A stretch of DNA of 64,000 nucleotides. Origin: Megalonaias nervosa (taxonomy: Eukaryota; Mollusca; Bivalvia; Unionida; Unionidae). Within the stretch, counting starts at the first letter, position 1. Each line of letters begins with the position of its first letter. Of the stretch, positions 1 through 10,094 are shown in pieces. A program made the translations under genes and the position numbers. The stretch spans positions 57,593 through 121,592 of the forward strand of contig JAECUM010001865.1 in assembly GCA_016617855.1 (NCBI GenBank), given 5' to 3'. A model generated the notes under the pieces. The model was not told the DNA's origin. It worked only from the letters and a program-made list of their open reading frames with translations, and ran no database searches.

Positions 1-1769
1 GACTACCTTGTCTTCGCTGCTGCACGATATAACATGCTGAATTTTAATCTCAGGCATCGTTTTCTCTCGATTCAGACGTAATATAAAACTCTGTAAACTC
101 AGAAATTACATTTGTTTGCATAACCATTGGTTAACAGGTACAGGACGGAAGTGCATATGATTTTCGCGGACCTGCCGTAACGAATGTACGATCAAACATT
201 GATTGGCCAATAAACCAAGAATATTATATCTGTCATATTCCTTGATTCCTTGATTCTGTATTTGTCTGTTTATGAACGTTACATATAAAGTGATGGTTAT
301 ATGTTTATACAGGTGTGCCGGTTTACCGCGGTATTTTTTTTCTCTTGTCTTAGGTACCACACTACTCTTTCACTAAAGCTGTATTTCGGTAGTTTCCGTC
401 AGTAATGAATGTACGGAAATTCCCGAGTAATCTTGTTGCAAATTATTTGATATTAACTGCGTTTTCATTTATCATCACAAAATAATATAAATTCAAAAAA
501 ATTATTGTCTTTTTTACAAAACAGTTGTACTTGTGGCAAATTATTTTTGAATATTACAATCATAACTATAATTATATTTATGGTTCCTTATTCACGTTTT
601 TCACACCTGACAGCCAAATGCGATGTAAACGATTTTGGAAACTATCGGATTAAAAAAAAACAAACAAACTATGTATTTTTTTTTAGTTATTTACTAGCGT
701 ATGTTAATGTGTAAAGCATGTGTATTTCTTTACACGACTGCGACTCATCCTTAGATTTGCAGCAGTTTCTTTTCCTGTTTGAATTTTATCGTTTGTTGAG
801 TGTTTTATGATTAATGACCCTCTGTGCTAAATATCTTGTCCGGGTATTGGTATCCCACTCAAAGTTTCCTTGTCTATTATAATTTGTGCAACAATTAACA
901 TAAACATACCAAATTCATCAGCTATAAGCTACTGACAATTTAATTTTCCAAGAGGGTGGGGAGGGATCTGCTATTTTCTGTTGAGCTGAAACACTTTGTT
1001 TTCTTTAAATCTCAAATTAATTAAATCTTTTGCAAATAATATAATAAATATAATATGGTGAAATTTTGCTATAAATCAGAGCATGCTTTTTTTCACCTAT
1101 TGACAGACGAAAATTTAACAAAAAGTGTCAGACCCCGGTCCAAGAGCATTGAATTTATGATGAATAATATAATTGTGGTATACCGAGGTACGCATCGCGG
1201 TATATTCAGAAATACCGCGGTAAAATTTGTTAGTGGAACCCAGTTCAATAGTAATATGCGTTAGACTGAAACATGAGCCATAGGCTGGCATTAAGCGTCA
1301 ATATGGCCCCATATGGGAAATGTAACGTTAAAAATATCTAAAGGTTCAGCATCACTCTGGCCGATATAGGAAATGTAATGTTAACTTTTGAAGAGCTATA
1401 GCCTATTTTTATGCTAAAAAAAATGTGTGGCCCCTTATGGGAAATAAAATATTACATGTTTCTGATTACTATGCAGCACACTTTTTTGAATAATGTCCAA
1501 CACACCATTTTTTTTGATATTCTTTCCAGCACCTACTTTTTGATTCCTATCTAACAAAAACGGTAGGAGTACTTATACACACGCTATGCTTACACTTGGA
1601 AACATACTGTGACACAAGAGTAAGTAGTATTTATAACACACTATACCCACTCCACACACATGCGATCATAAACAAGGAAAGGTAAGGGGTACTAAGTTTT
1701 AGTTGTAGACAAACACATATAAATCGACAATGATTTTATGCAGTATCTCTCTTTTCTAGAGACCTTGGT
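1..1769. other. Left flank, no gene seen
   Basis: AT-rich DNA with only short chance reading frames. It holds one copy of a dispersed repeat (about 320-1246, listed separately). No exon, RNA gene or recognisable protein fragment was found on either strand. Confidence 0.6.
320..1246. repeat. Dispersed repeat copy 1 (TACCGCGGTA-bounded type)
   Basis: This stretch is similar to 52430-52856. The clearest shared part is 891-1246 against 52506-52856: both contain GAGCTGAAA, TATTGACAGACRAAAATT, a GTGTCAG...CC block and a closing AGAAATACCGC...ACCCAGTTC. Copies of TACCGCGGTA-like sequence sit near both ends. Copy 2 is shorter in the first third. No coding capacity is seen, so a non-autonomous DNA element is the simplest reading; the family is not identified. 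Confidence 0.6.
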
Positions 1770-1785
1770 GGCCCTGAAAAGTACC
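1746..1785 (-). terminator. Histone-type 3' stem-loop plus purine box, in the left flank
   Basis: Read on the minus strand, 1785-1770 is a 16-base hairpin (GGTACT, loop TTTC, AGGGCC) with imperfect pairing. It is followed by CACCA and, at 1764-1746, CTCTAGAAAAGAGAGA, almost the same box as at 23706-23721 inside the Polinton. The layout is that of metazoan histone 3' processing signals. It lies downstream of the minus-strand gene remnant at 2128-2836 but outside the Polinton TIR. Confidence 0.6.
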
Positions 1786-2127
1786 GTTAGGTTTGTCCTG
1801 GATTACTGATGCTTATCGATATCCAGGACAACTCCACATTTCGGGGAGGGCTCGGTATCAAGGATATATATGTATCTAATTACCGCCGCAGGTGCTCCAC
1901 GTGACCTTAATTTTTAAAAAAAGCAATAATCTGAAGGGAAAAAAAATCATATCTCATTATAGTATGACAAACACAATCCTGTGTCAGAACGGATCATGAG
2001 AGTAATCTGAAAAGTAATTGTGTCACTCGCTTTTTCCTTTATGTTATTGCTTTCTTTTTTTCAACATCAAACTCGCGTCGAACACCTGTGAACCGTCTTA
2101 CGGAGACAGTTAGCCTAAAATCCCTCT

Positions 2128-2361
2128 TTAGGTGCTCCTTTTCTTCTCCTCCACCCACGCTACCTTTATCTTCGCCACTTCATCGGCTATCACTTCTTTG
2201 ATGAGCCCTTTAGGTGAATTTAAGGAACTCATCTCCATCTTTAAGTGTATGAGGTATGGTTCAATCTTTAATTCTTCATCTTCATCCAAGAGGTGTTGTA
2301 CTCTGTCCAAGAGACTTATAACTTTGGTAAGGTTGCCGACTTTGCGGTGCTGGCTAGCCAT
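2128..2361 (-). CDS. Small coiled-coil protein, arm-gene type, outside the TIR
   Basis: A 77-codon frame with an ATG start (MASQHRKV...) and stop at 2128. It is rich in charged and leucine residues and looks helical: a LLDRVQHLLDEDEE stretch, then LIKEVIADEVAKIKVAWVEEKK. The opening MAS, a central DRV and an IKE-I/V block recall the right-arm gene at 24265-24665 (MASNMEKM..., AVDRV, ...LKELIKQEKEEKK). A histone-type 3' signal follows at 1785-1746 on the same strand, though 340 bases downstream, farther than for the arm genes inside the element. It may be a leftover end of another Polinton. Function unknown. Confidence 0.45.
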   Translation of the reverse strand: MASQHRKVGNLTKVISLLDRVQHLLDEDEELKIEPYLIHLKMEMSSLNSPKGLIKEVIADEVAKIKVAWVEEKKRST

Positions 2362-2496
2362 TCTTCTTTTACACAGGATCGACGATGAATGACGAAACTA
2401 ACTGACTGATATCTTGAATTATGGACGTATATCGACCATTCAGCCATGAACGTCCGTACCCCGAATGCGTGCATAGCACGATATTCGGGGATTAAA

Positions 2497-2836
2497 TTAT
2501 TGTAAGCAAGGCTCACTACTTAACTTCCCGTCGACTTGCCTAGACCCCTGATGAGCTGAACTCATAGCTGGTGGCACTAGAGGTTGTGTCATAGCTTTCG
2601 GATTTGAAGCTGGAGGTAGTGTTGTTGCTTTTGGAGGTGCAGGTATTGTTGCCAGGTGTTCCTCAGAAGGGGTGCTTGGCAAAGGTTGAGTCTGTATAGT
2701 GTTCTCCTGCTATTGTGCCGGCGGTCTTCCTCCCTGGCCCGGTCTTCTTAGGGGCCTGCTTCTCTTTTTGTTCGAATCCTCCTCCAAAATCAGTAGGAGC
2801 GTAGTTCTTCTAGCTTGAGCCCTTAGACTCCACCAT
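2497..2836 (-). pseudogene. Broken basic/proline-rich ORF upstream of 2128-2361
   Basis: On the minus strand an ATG at 2836-2834 opens MVESKGSS and meets a stop at 2812-2810. The same frame then continues with a basic stretch (EKQAPKKTGPGRKTAG). A frameshift near 2670 passes into a Pro/Ala/Thr-rich stretch (61 codons, 2682-2497). Low-complexity basic and proline-rich composition resembles the arm genes of the element, but no domain is recognised. It could be the 5' part of the same damaged locus as 2128-2361 or chance. Confidence 0.3.
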
Positions 2837-3060
2837 AATGTGACACTAAGGTCAACGCAAGGCTTCAATCAATAATGAGTTGAAAACTTTTGATATTTTC
2901 CCAGTTGTTGAAAGGTGTCGTCTTGCACTGAATTTAGTAAAAAGGTCTCTGAACTTGTGGCTAGAGGTTAGTGGAATGTAGAGCTGAGAGTTGTTTTTTG
3001 TTTTTATTTAGTATCGGTTTCTCTCTTAGTTTGCATTTTTCGGGACGGTTCCTAATTAGT

Positions 3061-3068
3061 AAGCGCTT
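3061..3068. repeat. Terminal octamer AAGCGCTT, left
   Basis: A palindromic octamer followed by AGTAGAGAAAG. The same octamer closes the right end (25235-25242), preceded by CTACT. Because it is its own reverse complement it reads equally as TIR tip or as a direct flanking repeat. Outside it the flanks (ATTAGT / CCCATG) do not match. Confidence 0.6.
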
Positions 3069-3531
3069 AGTAGAGAAAGGGGATACTTTAGCCTCAATGA
3101 GACTTCTGTGTTAAATTTGGGGGGTTGTACTATAGATTCAAAATTTATAGCCTCACTTAGACTTCTGTGTTAAATTTAGGAGATTGTACTATAGCCTCAA
3201 AACAGAAAATGAACAGGGTGGGACTGTTTAGCATCAAGGGAAATTGAACAGGGGTGACGTCAGGGTACTGGACACTGGCAACAATGTTGCAAGTGGCTGA
3301 CTTTAATCGGGGTGAAACACAGGCAACACTGTGGCAAGGGCTGACCTGAATACGCGTTACTCTAGGGACAATAGAGACATAGAGACATAGACATAGGACA
3401 CAAACATAGATTGATGAATATAAATTTATCACACAAAAAAACACAAACATTGATTGATAAATATCAATCTATCACACAAAAAACACAAGCATAGAATCTA
3501 TCACACGAAAAAATCAACTAAAAATTTTTTT

Positions 3532-3581
3532 GGCAAGAGAATAAAACTTTTCGAGGCAATGGATTGGCCCCAAAAAGGGCC
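3532..3581 (-). terminator. Histone-type 3' hairpin, purine box and TTGCC (left TIR)
   Basis: On the minus strand 3581-3566 folds as GGCCCT, loop TTTT, GGGGCC (6-base stem, one G-T pair). CCTCGAAAAG follows (3556-3547), then TTGCC at 3536-3532. The minus-strand gene above it stops 17 or 25 bases before the hairpin depending on frame. Spacing and parts match metazoan replication-dependent histone 3' ends. Confidence 0.8.
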
Positions 3582-3598
3582 TTTTTTTTTGGTTAACA

Positions 3599-3939
3599 CT
3601 ATTCAGTTAACATAGAGGACATTGCACGGATCTTCTTCTCTTCCTCAAACTTCGTCTGACCTCTGGGCCGTAGATTAAGACTCTTTTCATACAGCCTTGC
3701 CTCTCCACATAGATTAATCGTTTCCAGTGGGCTGTATCAGTCATCTGGGTAATTGCCCATGATGATCTGACATACATGGGATAGTCCGGGTTGAACAGCA
3801 TCGATGATAGGAGGGTAGACAATTCTACGTTAGTCCACATCTTCTGACGAGAACAGGTAAATGAAATGAAGTGAACTGCGGCTGTTAACAGTGGAAGAGT
3901 GGATCGAAACGGATTGAGTTCTTTCACCAATCCTAACAC
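3599..3939 (-). pseudogene. Left-most arm gene, minus strand, frame uncertain
   Basis: Two frames compete. One runs 3939-3607 (110 codons, non-ATG GTG start, stop just upstream), ending in a basic tail RRSLRKRRRSVQCPLC. The other ends at a TAG at 3601-3599 and reads ...GEARLYEKSLNLRPRGQTK, then FEEEKKIRAMSSMLTE, more like the charged helical tails of the other arm genes, but it has stops upstream. No domain is recognised in either. It is transcribed outward from the divergent promoter at 3999-4020 and ends at the histone-type hairpin in the TIR. Probably a damaged small coiled-coil gene; not identified. Confidence 0.45.
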
Positions 3940-3998
3940 GCGTTACAAAATTCAGTCACAGTGCGGAGCCTGTCTTCCAATCCGAAGAGAGTTGCCTG

Positions 3999-4020
3999 TG
4001 ACGTCACATTCCCTATATAG
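3999..4020. promoter_or_regulatory. Divergent promoter: CRE palindrome plus TATATA box
   Basis: TGACGTCA (3999-4006), a perfect CREB/ATF site, lies 8 bases from CCTATATAG (4012-4020). Both are (near-)palindromic and lie between the minus gene ending at 3599 and the plus gene starting at 4068, so they could drive both directions. The plus-strand ATG is 48 bases after the TATA. The same CRE octamer occurs in each TIR. Confidence 0.65.
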
Positions 4021-4067
4021 GTGCGCTAGCAACTGTGCGCAGTGAATCAATGCGACAGAGGTAGAAC

Positions 4068-4700
4068 ATGACGGAAACTACGAACACGATGAATTGGGGT
4101 GCACCGGCCGTGGAGACGAGAAGCGATGGCATAGCAGCGGACACCAAAGCAAACACAATCCTACTTCCAGAAGAGACCAATTTTAATTGGGATCTAGCGG
4201 ATTTTCTCTCTTCTTCACAAGAATTTGTTCCGGTATCAGTACCTTCGCCGCTTTCTCCTTCCCTACCGTACGTCGAGGATATTAAACAGAGGCAGAAAGA
4301 AGAACTGGAGAAATTTTTACAACAGCAGCAAGAAGCAGAACAAGCCTGTCTAATTCGACAGCAACTGCGAAAAGAAGAGGCAAGAAGAAAACGACAGGAA
4401 GAAGAAGAAACAGAGAAAAAACAAGGTTTAGGAGAGAAGGAAGACAGTGAAAGTCAAACGGTGACGGTACTCTTAGACATTTTGGCAGAGTTAAGGAGTC
4501 TGAAACAAATGTATCCGACTTTTTTAATACGACCCAAGAGAAAAAGATCATCCCGAGCCAAACAGTCCAACCTTGTCCACACACCTACTACGCCTGAGAT
4601 ACCAACCCTAGTGATTTCTTCCAAATTACAAGATCCAGAAGAAGACCTTGGCCGTGGCAAAGGGATAAGGCAGTTAAAGCTCATTACTTCCCGTTCCTGA
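4068..4700 (+). CDS. Intact 210-aa coiled-coil protein with basic cluster (left arm)
   Basis: An unbroken frame with an ATG 48 bases after a TATATAG box. The N-terminal ~75 residues are acidic and Ser/Pro rich (TNFNWDLADFLSSSQEF, then PSPLSPSLP). Residues ~75-125 form a strongly charged Q/E/K/R coiled coil (EELEKFLQQQQEAEQ, RKEEARRKRQEEEETEKK). A leucine-rich helix (VTVLLDILAELRSLKQM) follows, then a likely nuclear localisation cluster RPKRKRSSRAK at about residue 155. The tail is Pro/Thr rich. A histone-type 3' signal starts 31 bases after the stop. No family is recognised; intactness in an otherwise broken element is notable. Role unknown, nuclear location inferred. Confidence 0.75.
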   Translation: MTETTNTMNWGAPAVETRSDGIAADTKANTILLPEETNFNWDLADFLSSSQEFVPVSVPSPLSPSLPYVEDIKQRQKEELEKFLQQQQEAEQACLIRQQLRKEEARRKRQEEEETEKKQGLGEKEDSESQTVTVLLDILAELRSLKQMYPTFLIRPKRKRSSRAKQSNLVHTPTTPEIPTLVISSKLQDPEEDLGRGKGIRQLKLITSRS

Positions 4701-4731
4701 GTTTCTTTTTTAAACACAAAAAACACCCAAC

Positions 4732-4785
4732 GGTCTTTTTGAGGGGGACCCATCTTTCTCGAAAAGAGACTACTCAGTGTTTGCC
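4732..4785 (+). terminator. Histone-type 3' end, degenerate hairpin
   Basis: GGTCTTTTTGAGGGGGACC (4732-4750) keeps GGTC/GACC pairing but has about three extra bases in the 3' arm. It is preceded by CCAAC and followed by CCA, as in histone mRNAs. TCTCGAAAAGAGA (4757-4769) is the purine box and TTGCC follows at 4781-4785. Confidence 0.65.
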
Positions 4786-4918
4786 AGAATCAATTAAAAC
4801 TCAAATCCCTTTTTTCCCAATGATGGACGTGTATGAGTGCGTGAGTGTAGGTCCTTATTATAAAAATCAAAACCAAGACACATTTACATTTTTCCTTCAG
4901 GTATATTCTCTGTAAATT

Positions 4919-5404
4919 TTACAATCTAATGTCAAAACACAACACTATAAAAAGTTCATTTACCATCTTCTTTCTCTTTTCACTCTCTCCTTTTCTGAAT
5001 TTCTTCACTTTCACAGGTTTTTCCTCTTCTTCCTCATTTTCTTCTCGTCTTCTTTTCTTCTCTTTCTGAACGTGTCTGGGTTCTTCCTTTTCGGAGGGTA
5101 CCTCTTCTTCCTCTTCTGAACCCCTCTATTCCTCCTGCTCCTATTGTTTCTTAGGGCAGTCTGAAGACCAATGTCCTTTCTCTTGACAATGATAACAGGT
5201 ATCTTGACTTTTTTCTCGTTTGAGGTTTGTCTTGCTTTGACGTTGTGGACATTCTGAAGACCAATGCCCTTTCTTCTGACAGATATAGCAAGTATCTTGA
5301 CTTTTATCTCGAAAGGAGCGGGATTAGTCCGTCGGCATCTCTGAAGAAAACCTTCGAATGACACCTCGCAAAGCTCTGATCAGAAGTTTGATCTGTGTTG
5401 GCTC
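4919..5404 (-). pseudogene. Protein with two CCHC zinc knuckles, broken
   Basis: On the minus strand one frame encodes two near-identical retroviral-type zinc knuckles: CYICQKKGHWSSEC (5290-5249) and CYHCQEKGHWSSDC (5197-5156), each C-x2-C-x4-H-x4-C and each preceded by KSQDT. Such knuckles bind single-stranded nucleic acid. Upstream in frame an ATG (5338-5336) is followed four codons later by a stop. Stops also follow the second knuckle, after which an acidic/basic tail (EEEEEVPSEKEEPRH, EKKRRREENEEEEEK) runs to a TAA at 4921-4919. A TATA box for this strand lies at 5472-5462. CCHC knuckles are not part of the standard Polinton set. The two knuckles look duplicated from one another. Confidence 0.75.
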
Positions 5405-5461
5405 CTCAATCTTTCTGGTCGGATTGAGAGTGAAATGAATACTTTGAGGGAAGACACTGAT

Positions 5462-5472
5462 CCTTTATATAG
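5462..5472 (-). promoter_or_regulatory. TATA box for the zinc-knuckle gene
   Basis: Minus strand reads CCCTATATAAAGG across this site, upstream of the CCHC gene; the CCCTATATA core is the same as in the 3999-4020 promoter. Confidence 0.5.
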
Positions 5473-5496
5473 GGAACACACTGGCCTTACATTGAT

Positions 5497-5503
5497 ATAA
5501 AGA
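5497..5503 (+). promoter_or_regulatory. TATA box upstream of polymerase gene
   Basis: TATAAAG on the plus strand, about 50 bases before the short ORF at 5549 and 170 before the polymerase ATG. It is back to back with the minus-strand TATA at 5462-5472, giving a second divergent promoter. Confidence 0.45.
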
Positions 5504-5548
5504 GGACCATGACGTTTAAAATTTAGTCAATTTTGCAATCAAGATGAA

Positions 5549-5671
5549 ATGATTGCACATTTCGTGGACAAAGAAGAAGAATGTAAGAGGCAGAAAGGTG
5601 ACCTATCGTTTCGCACAGTAGCTGAAGTCTTGGCTCAATTTCATGCTAGCGATCTCTCAAAGGTGAGATGA
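5549..5671 (+). CDS. Short ORF overlapping the polymerase start by ATGA
   Basis: Forty codons (MIAHFVDKEEECKRQKG...) ending in a TGA that overlaps the polymerase ATG as ATGA (5668-5671). It is charged and could form one helix. It follows the TATA at 5497. It may be a small real protein, an upstream regulatory ORF, or chance; the same ATGA junction occurs at 16510-16513. Confidence 0.35.
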   Translation: MIAHFVDKEEECKRQKGDLSFRTVAEVLAQFHASDLSKVR

Positions 5672-8600
5672 GTGAACCAGAATCCAGACCTAGACAGCCT
5701 ACGTTAAACAAAAATCCACCACCAGTAACCCCTGAAAAGTACTACCACATTCGAGAGACCGATAAACACTCCTCTAGAAAATTTAGAACCACAGCCTACA
5801 CGTACACGGTGACGTTTAAAGATTTCAAGTCTGACGTACATCTGGAGAAAGCAGAAGGGTTCATCACCGATTTGTGGGATACTTTGTTAACTACACTGAA
5901 ACGGCAATGTGAAGCCAAAGAAGACGATCGCTTAACACTTTCTGTTGATCACGACAGCCTGAAGACTCCCGTTTGGGTCGAGTTTCGGAGGCCATCAGAA
6001 TTGACACCTTCCAAAGTCATCGACAAGATTCAACACGTGCAGCAGTCCAACGACAAGTTTCACATCACGGATGGAAAAGCGACACTGTACATGACTCACG
6101 TTTCTCTTCCCCAAAGGACCAGACGCAAAAAGGTGTTATTGGTGGATGACCTTCGTAGGACCAAAAAGAGTCTCGTTCGAATTAACAACCCTCAAGACCA
6201 GATGTGTTTAGCCCGTGCCATCATGGTGGGACGAACATATGCCGACAAGAACGACACGGCAGAATGGAAAAGAGCCTGGAAAACTATTCGATAATCGGAC
6301 TGAGAAAAACAACGAAGAGAACCAGAATTCCTGTTAGAGCAGGCTGGGATATAAAAGGACACACCCTGTGGCATTCCTGAAATGCAAACATTGCAAGACG
6401 TCTTGGCCCCACGCTACACCTTGAAAGTACACCCTCTGTTGTTTCGAGGCAAAAATTTCAAAGATGGAAAATACATTCACGTCTCTCATCACCATCAACA
6501 TTTTGATGCCATTACCAGTATCATCGGATTCCTGGGATGCGGTTATTATTGTGAGAAATGTGACTATGGCTATAACAATCGAGAGCAACTAAAGCGTTGT
6601 GGATCGAAATGTGAGGGATGTTTGGCCTCTAAACCCTGCCTTGACGAAGGGCACCAACGAGTGCATTGTCCAACTTGTCAGCGCATTTTTGTCAGTCCTA
6701 CCTGTTACCAACAACATCTTAAGACGCAAGGTTCACAACAGAAAAGTGCTTGTCAACTCCTGAGATTGTGGACAAGTGATACGTAGCAATAATTCCAAGG
6801 CACACCTATGTCCAGGAAAGAAGCCATGTCAAATTTGTTACCAAATCGTGGACTTGGAACACGAATGCTACATTCAAAAATGCCAGCCCCAAAAGGAGGA
6901 GGAAGAAGATGGCCAGAAGAAGAAAGGGAATTTCATCTTTTTCGATTTCGAATGCATGCAAGAGACCGGCATTCACATTCCTAATTTTTGCGTAGCTCAC
7001 CGAGCGTGCGAGAAGTGCATCCAAGAACCTATCTTTTGCCATTGCCCGCACTGCAGCAAGATTCCCGGAGGACGTGAAAAAAATCTATCGACGACCGAAC
7101 ACACTGGCTGATTTTGCCAAATAGATCTTAAACCCTATCGACGAAACGCGGAGTCAAGAGACATCGAACGTTACAGAGATTGCCATCGCTCTGCCACGGT
7201 GATGGCTCACAATTTCTTGGGGTACGATGGACAATTTCCTCTGAAATACTATACGGAACAAAGCACCGAACGTCCTTAACTCACTTTTAACGCAGCCAAA
7301 ATCATTTTCATGCAAGTAGGACAAGTCCAGTTTAAAGATTCGATGAGTTACTTGGCCATGCCATTGAGCCGAATGCCTAAAACGTTTGGAAAGACAGAAA
7401 TGGCCAAAGGCATTTATCCGACCTATTTCAGTGCCGAAGCCAATCAACACGCCGATCTACCCCTTTTGCCTGATGATCACTACAACGACCCGACAACACG
7501 CGCACCGAACAACGAGAAGCTTTCTACGATTGGTACCACTCTCACGCCTCGGACCCCGTCGACTTCAGGAAGAAATGTTAAAGTATTGTCGATCCGACGT
7601 AGACATTTTACGGCGTTGATGTGGAAAATTTCGAGAATTTCAAAGTAGCCAGCACCATTGCCAAAGCGTGTTCCTTAGTGTACTGCAAAAGACTCATGCC
7701 CCAAAACACCCTGGCTCTCATTCGCCCTCAAACGACCAATTTTGTCAAGCGCCAGTACTCGGTCAAAGCCCATCGCTGGCTACATTACTTGTGCGATAAG
7801 TAAGACAAATGGATCCAACACGCCCGAAATGGAGGAGGCGAAAAGACCATCGGAACGCATTCAGTGGATGGCTGGGACTTAGAAAACCCCAAGAGTGTGT
7901 ACGAGTTTAACGGTCGCTAATATCACCGATATCCCATCTGCTACCCTCAACAGTACACTAAAAATCAGTTCTTACAACAGACCATGGAAGACTTCTACGA
8001 GGCCACTTGTCAGCGTCGCTTAAAGTCAGAACAGCAAAGATACCAATTGGTGGATATGTGGGAACACGAGAACGATCTCCGTTTGAAAACCGATCCCGAG
8101 TTTAAACGCGTCGTGGAAAGTTACAAGCTGGTGGATCCTCTAAATCCGCGGGACAGTTTGTACGGAGGACGGACGAATGCCACCTGTTTGCTGTACCACG
8201 CCGACGAGGAGAAAGGAGAAGAAATCAAATACTTCGACTTGTGTTCGCTGTATCCTTACGTGTGCAAATAGTGTCACTTTCCCGCAGGGCACCCGCAATT
8301 ACTGACGGAACACATCGACCTGGACAACATTCGAGAATACGAAGGATTGATTAAATGTAACGACTTGCCTCCCAATGACTTGTACCATCCCGTTTTACCT
8401 CACCATTGCCAAGGAAAACTGATGTTTCCCTTGTGACGTACTTGTGCCGAAACGTGCAACCAAGACCAACCTTGTCAACACACCTTGGAAGAATGCACCT
8501 TGACGGGAACGTGGGTCAGCGTGGAATTGTTTAAAGCTCTGGACCTGGGATACCAATTGTTAGAAGAGTACGATTTACCACGTTCCCAAGACAGAACAGT

Positions 8601-9543
8601 ACCACAAGGGTGACGAGACTCAAAAAGGCATTTTCGCAGACTACGTGGATGCCTTTTTAAAACTGAAACAAGAAGCCAGCGGCTATCCTTCCTGGTGCTA
8701 CACTCCCGAAGACCAAAACAATTCAAAGAGAAATACTTGGAGCAGGAAGGCATCACTTTAGACCACATCGAGAAAAACGAACGAAGGCAATCGTTTGCGT
8801 AAGTAATGTAAAATTGTTTGTGGGGCAAAATGGCACAACGACCGTGTTTGCCCAAGATGGAGTATTTGTCAGATCCTTCCCGCTACTTCCAGATGATTCA
8901 CGACAAAACCAAACACATGAAACACGTGGAAGTCCTTCGTAAACACTTGATTCTAGTCAATTACGAACATCAACTGGACTTTGCAGAAGCCGACGAATTT
9001 GGAAATGTCATCATTGCGGCCTACGTAACAGCCCATGCTCGCTTAAAATTCTACGAAGCTTTAGAGCTGTTAGGAGATCATGTGCTGTATTTTGACACGG
9101 ACAGTGGCATCTACATCGATCGCCTGGATCACCGGCACCCTGACATCGAAGGAGACCGTTTAGGAGCCTGGACGGACGTGCACTCCGACGACAAGATTCT
9201 AAGTTTTGCTGGTGGCGGTCCCAAAAATTACTGCTACGAATACCGGGACAAACAAGGAGATGTACACACGCAGTGTAAAGTGAAAGGATTGACTCTAAAC
9301 CATCACACAAGTCATGTGGTGAACTTTGGGATATTGAAAGAAGCCTTGCAGTTTGCAGAGGATCGAGATTTTAAAGTGACCACCTACCAACCTCACAAGA
9401 TTGTACGTTTACCCACACACCAAATTGTCAGTCGACCTTTGGAAAAAGTGTCTCAAATCGTGTTCCAGGAGCGAGTGCGACTTCCCAACCACTTCACTTT
9501 GCCGTACGGACATACTAGTATAAAAATGGTTCCAAAACGATAG
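5668..9543 (+). pseudogene. polB: Protein-primed DNA polymerase B, broken
   Basis: About 1,290 codons, full Polinton pPolB length, with frame changes near 6780 and 7440-7570 and around 8600-8760, and many in-frame stops (6292, 6301, 6352, 7801, 8269, 8800 and others). In order: the N-terminal region with DQMCLARAIMVG (about 6199), then a Cys-rich zinc-ribbon stretch (CEKC, CEGC, HCPTC), Exo I FDFE (6941-6952), Exo motif AHNFLGYD (~7205), PLSRMPKTFG (~7354), CRSDVDILRR, pol motif A DLCSLYP (8236-8256), motif B reduced to NCLWGK (8812-8829) with two stops just before it, and motif C FDTDS (9091-9105). In related proteins motif B carries NS; here it is NC. The enzyme would replicate element DNA from a protein primer. 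This copy is dead. Confidence 0.95.
9519..9526 (+). promoter_or_regulatory. TATA box inside the polymerase 3' end
   Basis: TATAAAAA lies in the last eight codons of the polymerase frame, 33 bases before the first ATG of the BIR gene (9559). Confidence 0.5.
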
Positions 9544-9558
9544 CCACCAACAAGAAGG

Positions 9559-10031
9559 ATGACTTCGAAACAGCAAGAATAGATCGAGGGACCAACGGTG
9601 AACTCCAAGGTCAAACAATACAATTTTCCTGTCTTCTTGCCTGACTATTGTGATTGTGCCAGTCGAATGGAAACGTCTAAAAAAAATGGCCTATGGATAA
9701 GGAAGGAATACCTACTTCGAATGTTTTAGCTAGAACAGGATTTGTCTTGGGGCCTGAGACTGGATTGGGATACGAAGTACAGTCTTTCAGTTGTGGTCTG
9801 AGGTTGCATATGGATCGATGTATCTATAAAGATTCAGCTATTCTGGGACATACTCGATGGTCTCCGCACTGTTGTTATCTTTCTATGGCCTTTCCACCCT
9901 TCACACTACGCTACATGTATGATGGTACCTTAGAGAAGGTAGTACCGTTGTCCAGGATGAAAATAGGAAGACATACAAAACTAAGTAGAAAAAAGGAAAG
10001 ATGTACAAGGTTGAGACTTCATTACCAATAG
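9559..10031 (+). pseudogene. BIR-domain (IAP-like) gene 1, broken
   Basis: The ATG at 9559 meets a stop after seven codons. Around 9640-9700 another frame has DYCDCASRMET, the expected start of a BIR. The longest open piece (9693-10031) carries the BIR core: ARTGFVLGP, SFSCGLRLHMD, then HTRWSPHCCYL, i.e. the C-x2-C...H...C zinc pattern in which the second cysteine of the first pair is changed (SCGL rather than CxxC). A short basic tail (MKIGRHTKLSRKKER) follows with no RING. BIR proteins inhibit caspases or signalling; in a virus-like element the likely role is delaying host cell death. A TATA at 10032 follows at once, suggesting a separate next gene. Confidence 0.75.
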
Positions 10032-10039
10032 TATAAAAA
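10032..10039 (+). promoter_or_regulatory. TATA box before second BIR gene
   Basis: TATAAAAA directly after the stop of the first BIR frame and about 55 bases before an ATG at 10095. Confidence 0.45.
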
Positions 10040-10094
10040 AGGAAAACGTCCAAGACAGATAGTTCATTGTAACTACAAACACCAAGCGAGAAAG

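Larger units (their letters stand above)
3061..3584. repeat. Left terminal inverted repeat
   Basis: This matches the reverse complement of 24669-25242 over nearly its whole length. It contains two tandem ~60-base units (TTCTGTGTTAAATTT followed by TTGTACTATAG, at about 3102-3137 and 3161-3197), a CRE palindrome TGACGTCA at 3255-3262, a run of GAGACATAG units, and three ATTGAT/CACACAAAAAA units (3395-3515). The inner edge carries a minus-strand histone-type hairpin (3566-3581). The inner boundary is approximate. Confidence 0.9.

Noticed and set aside
4282..4753. Minus-strand frames opposite the 210-codon gene
   Set aside because: They are shadows; the plus frame has the TATA, ATG and 3' hairpin.
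5655..5675. Splice donor (AAGGTGAGAT) just before the polymerase start
   Set aside because: The match is good but no matching acceptor or second coding exon could be identified.
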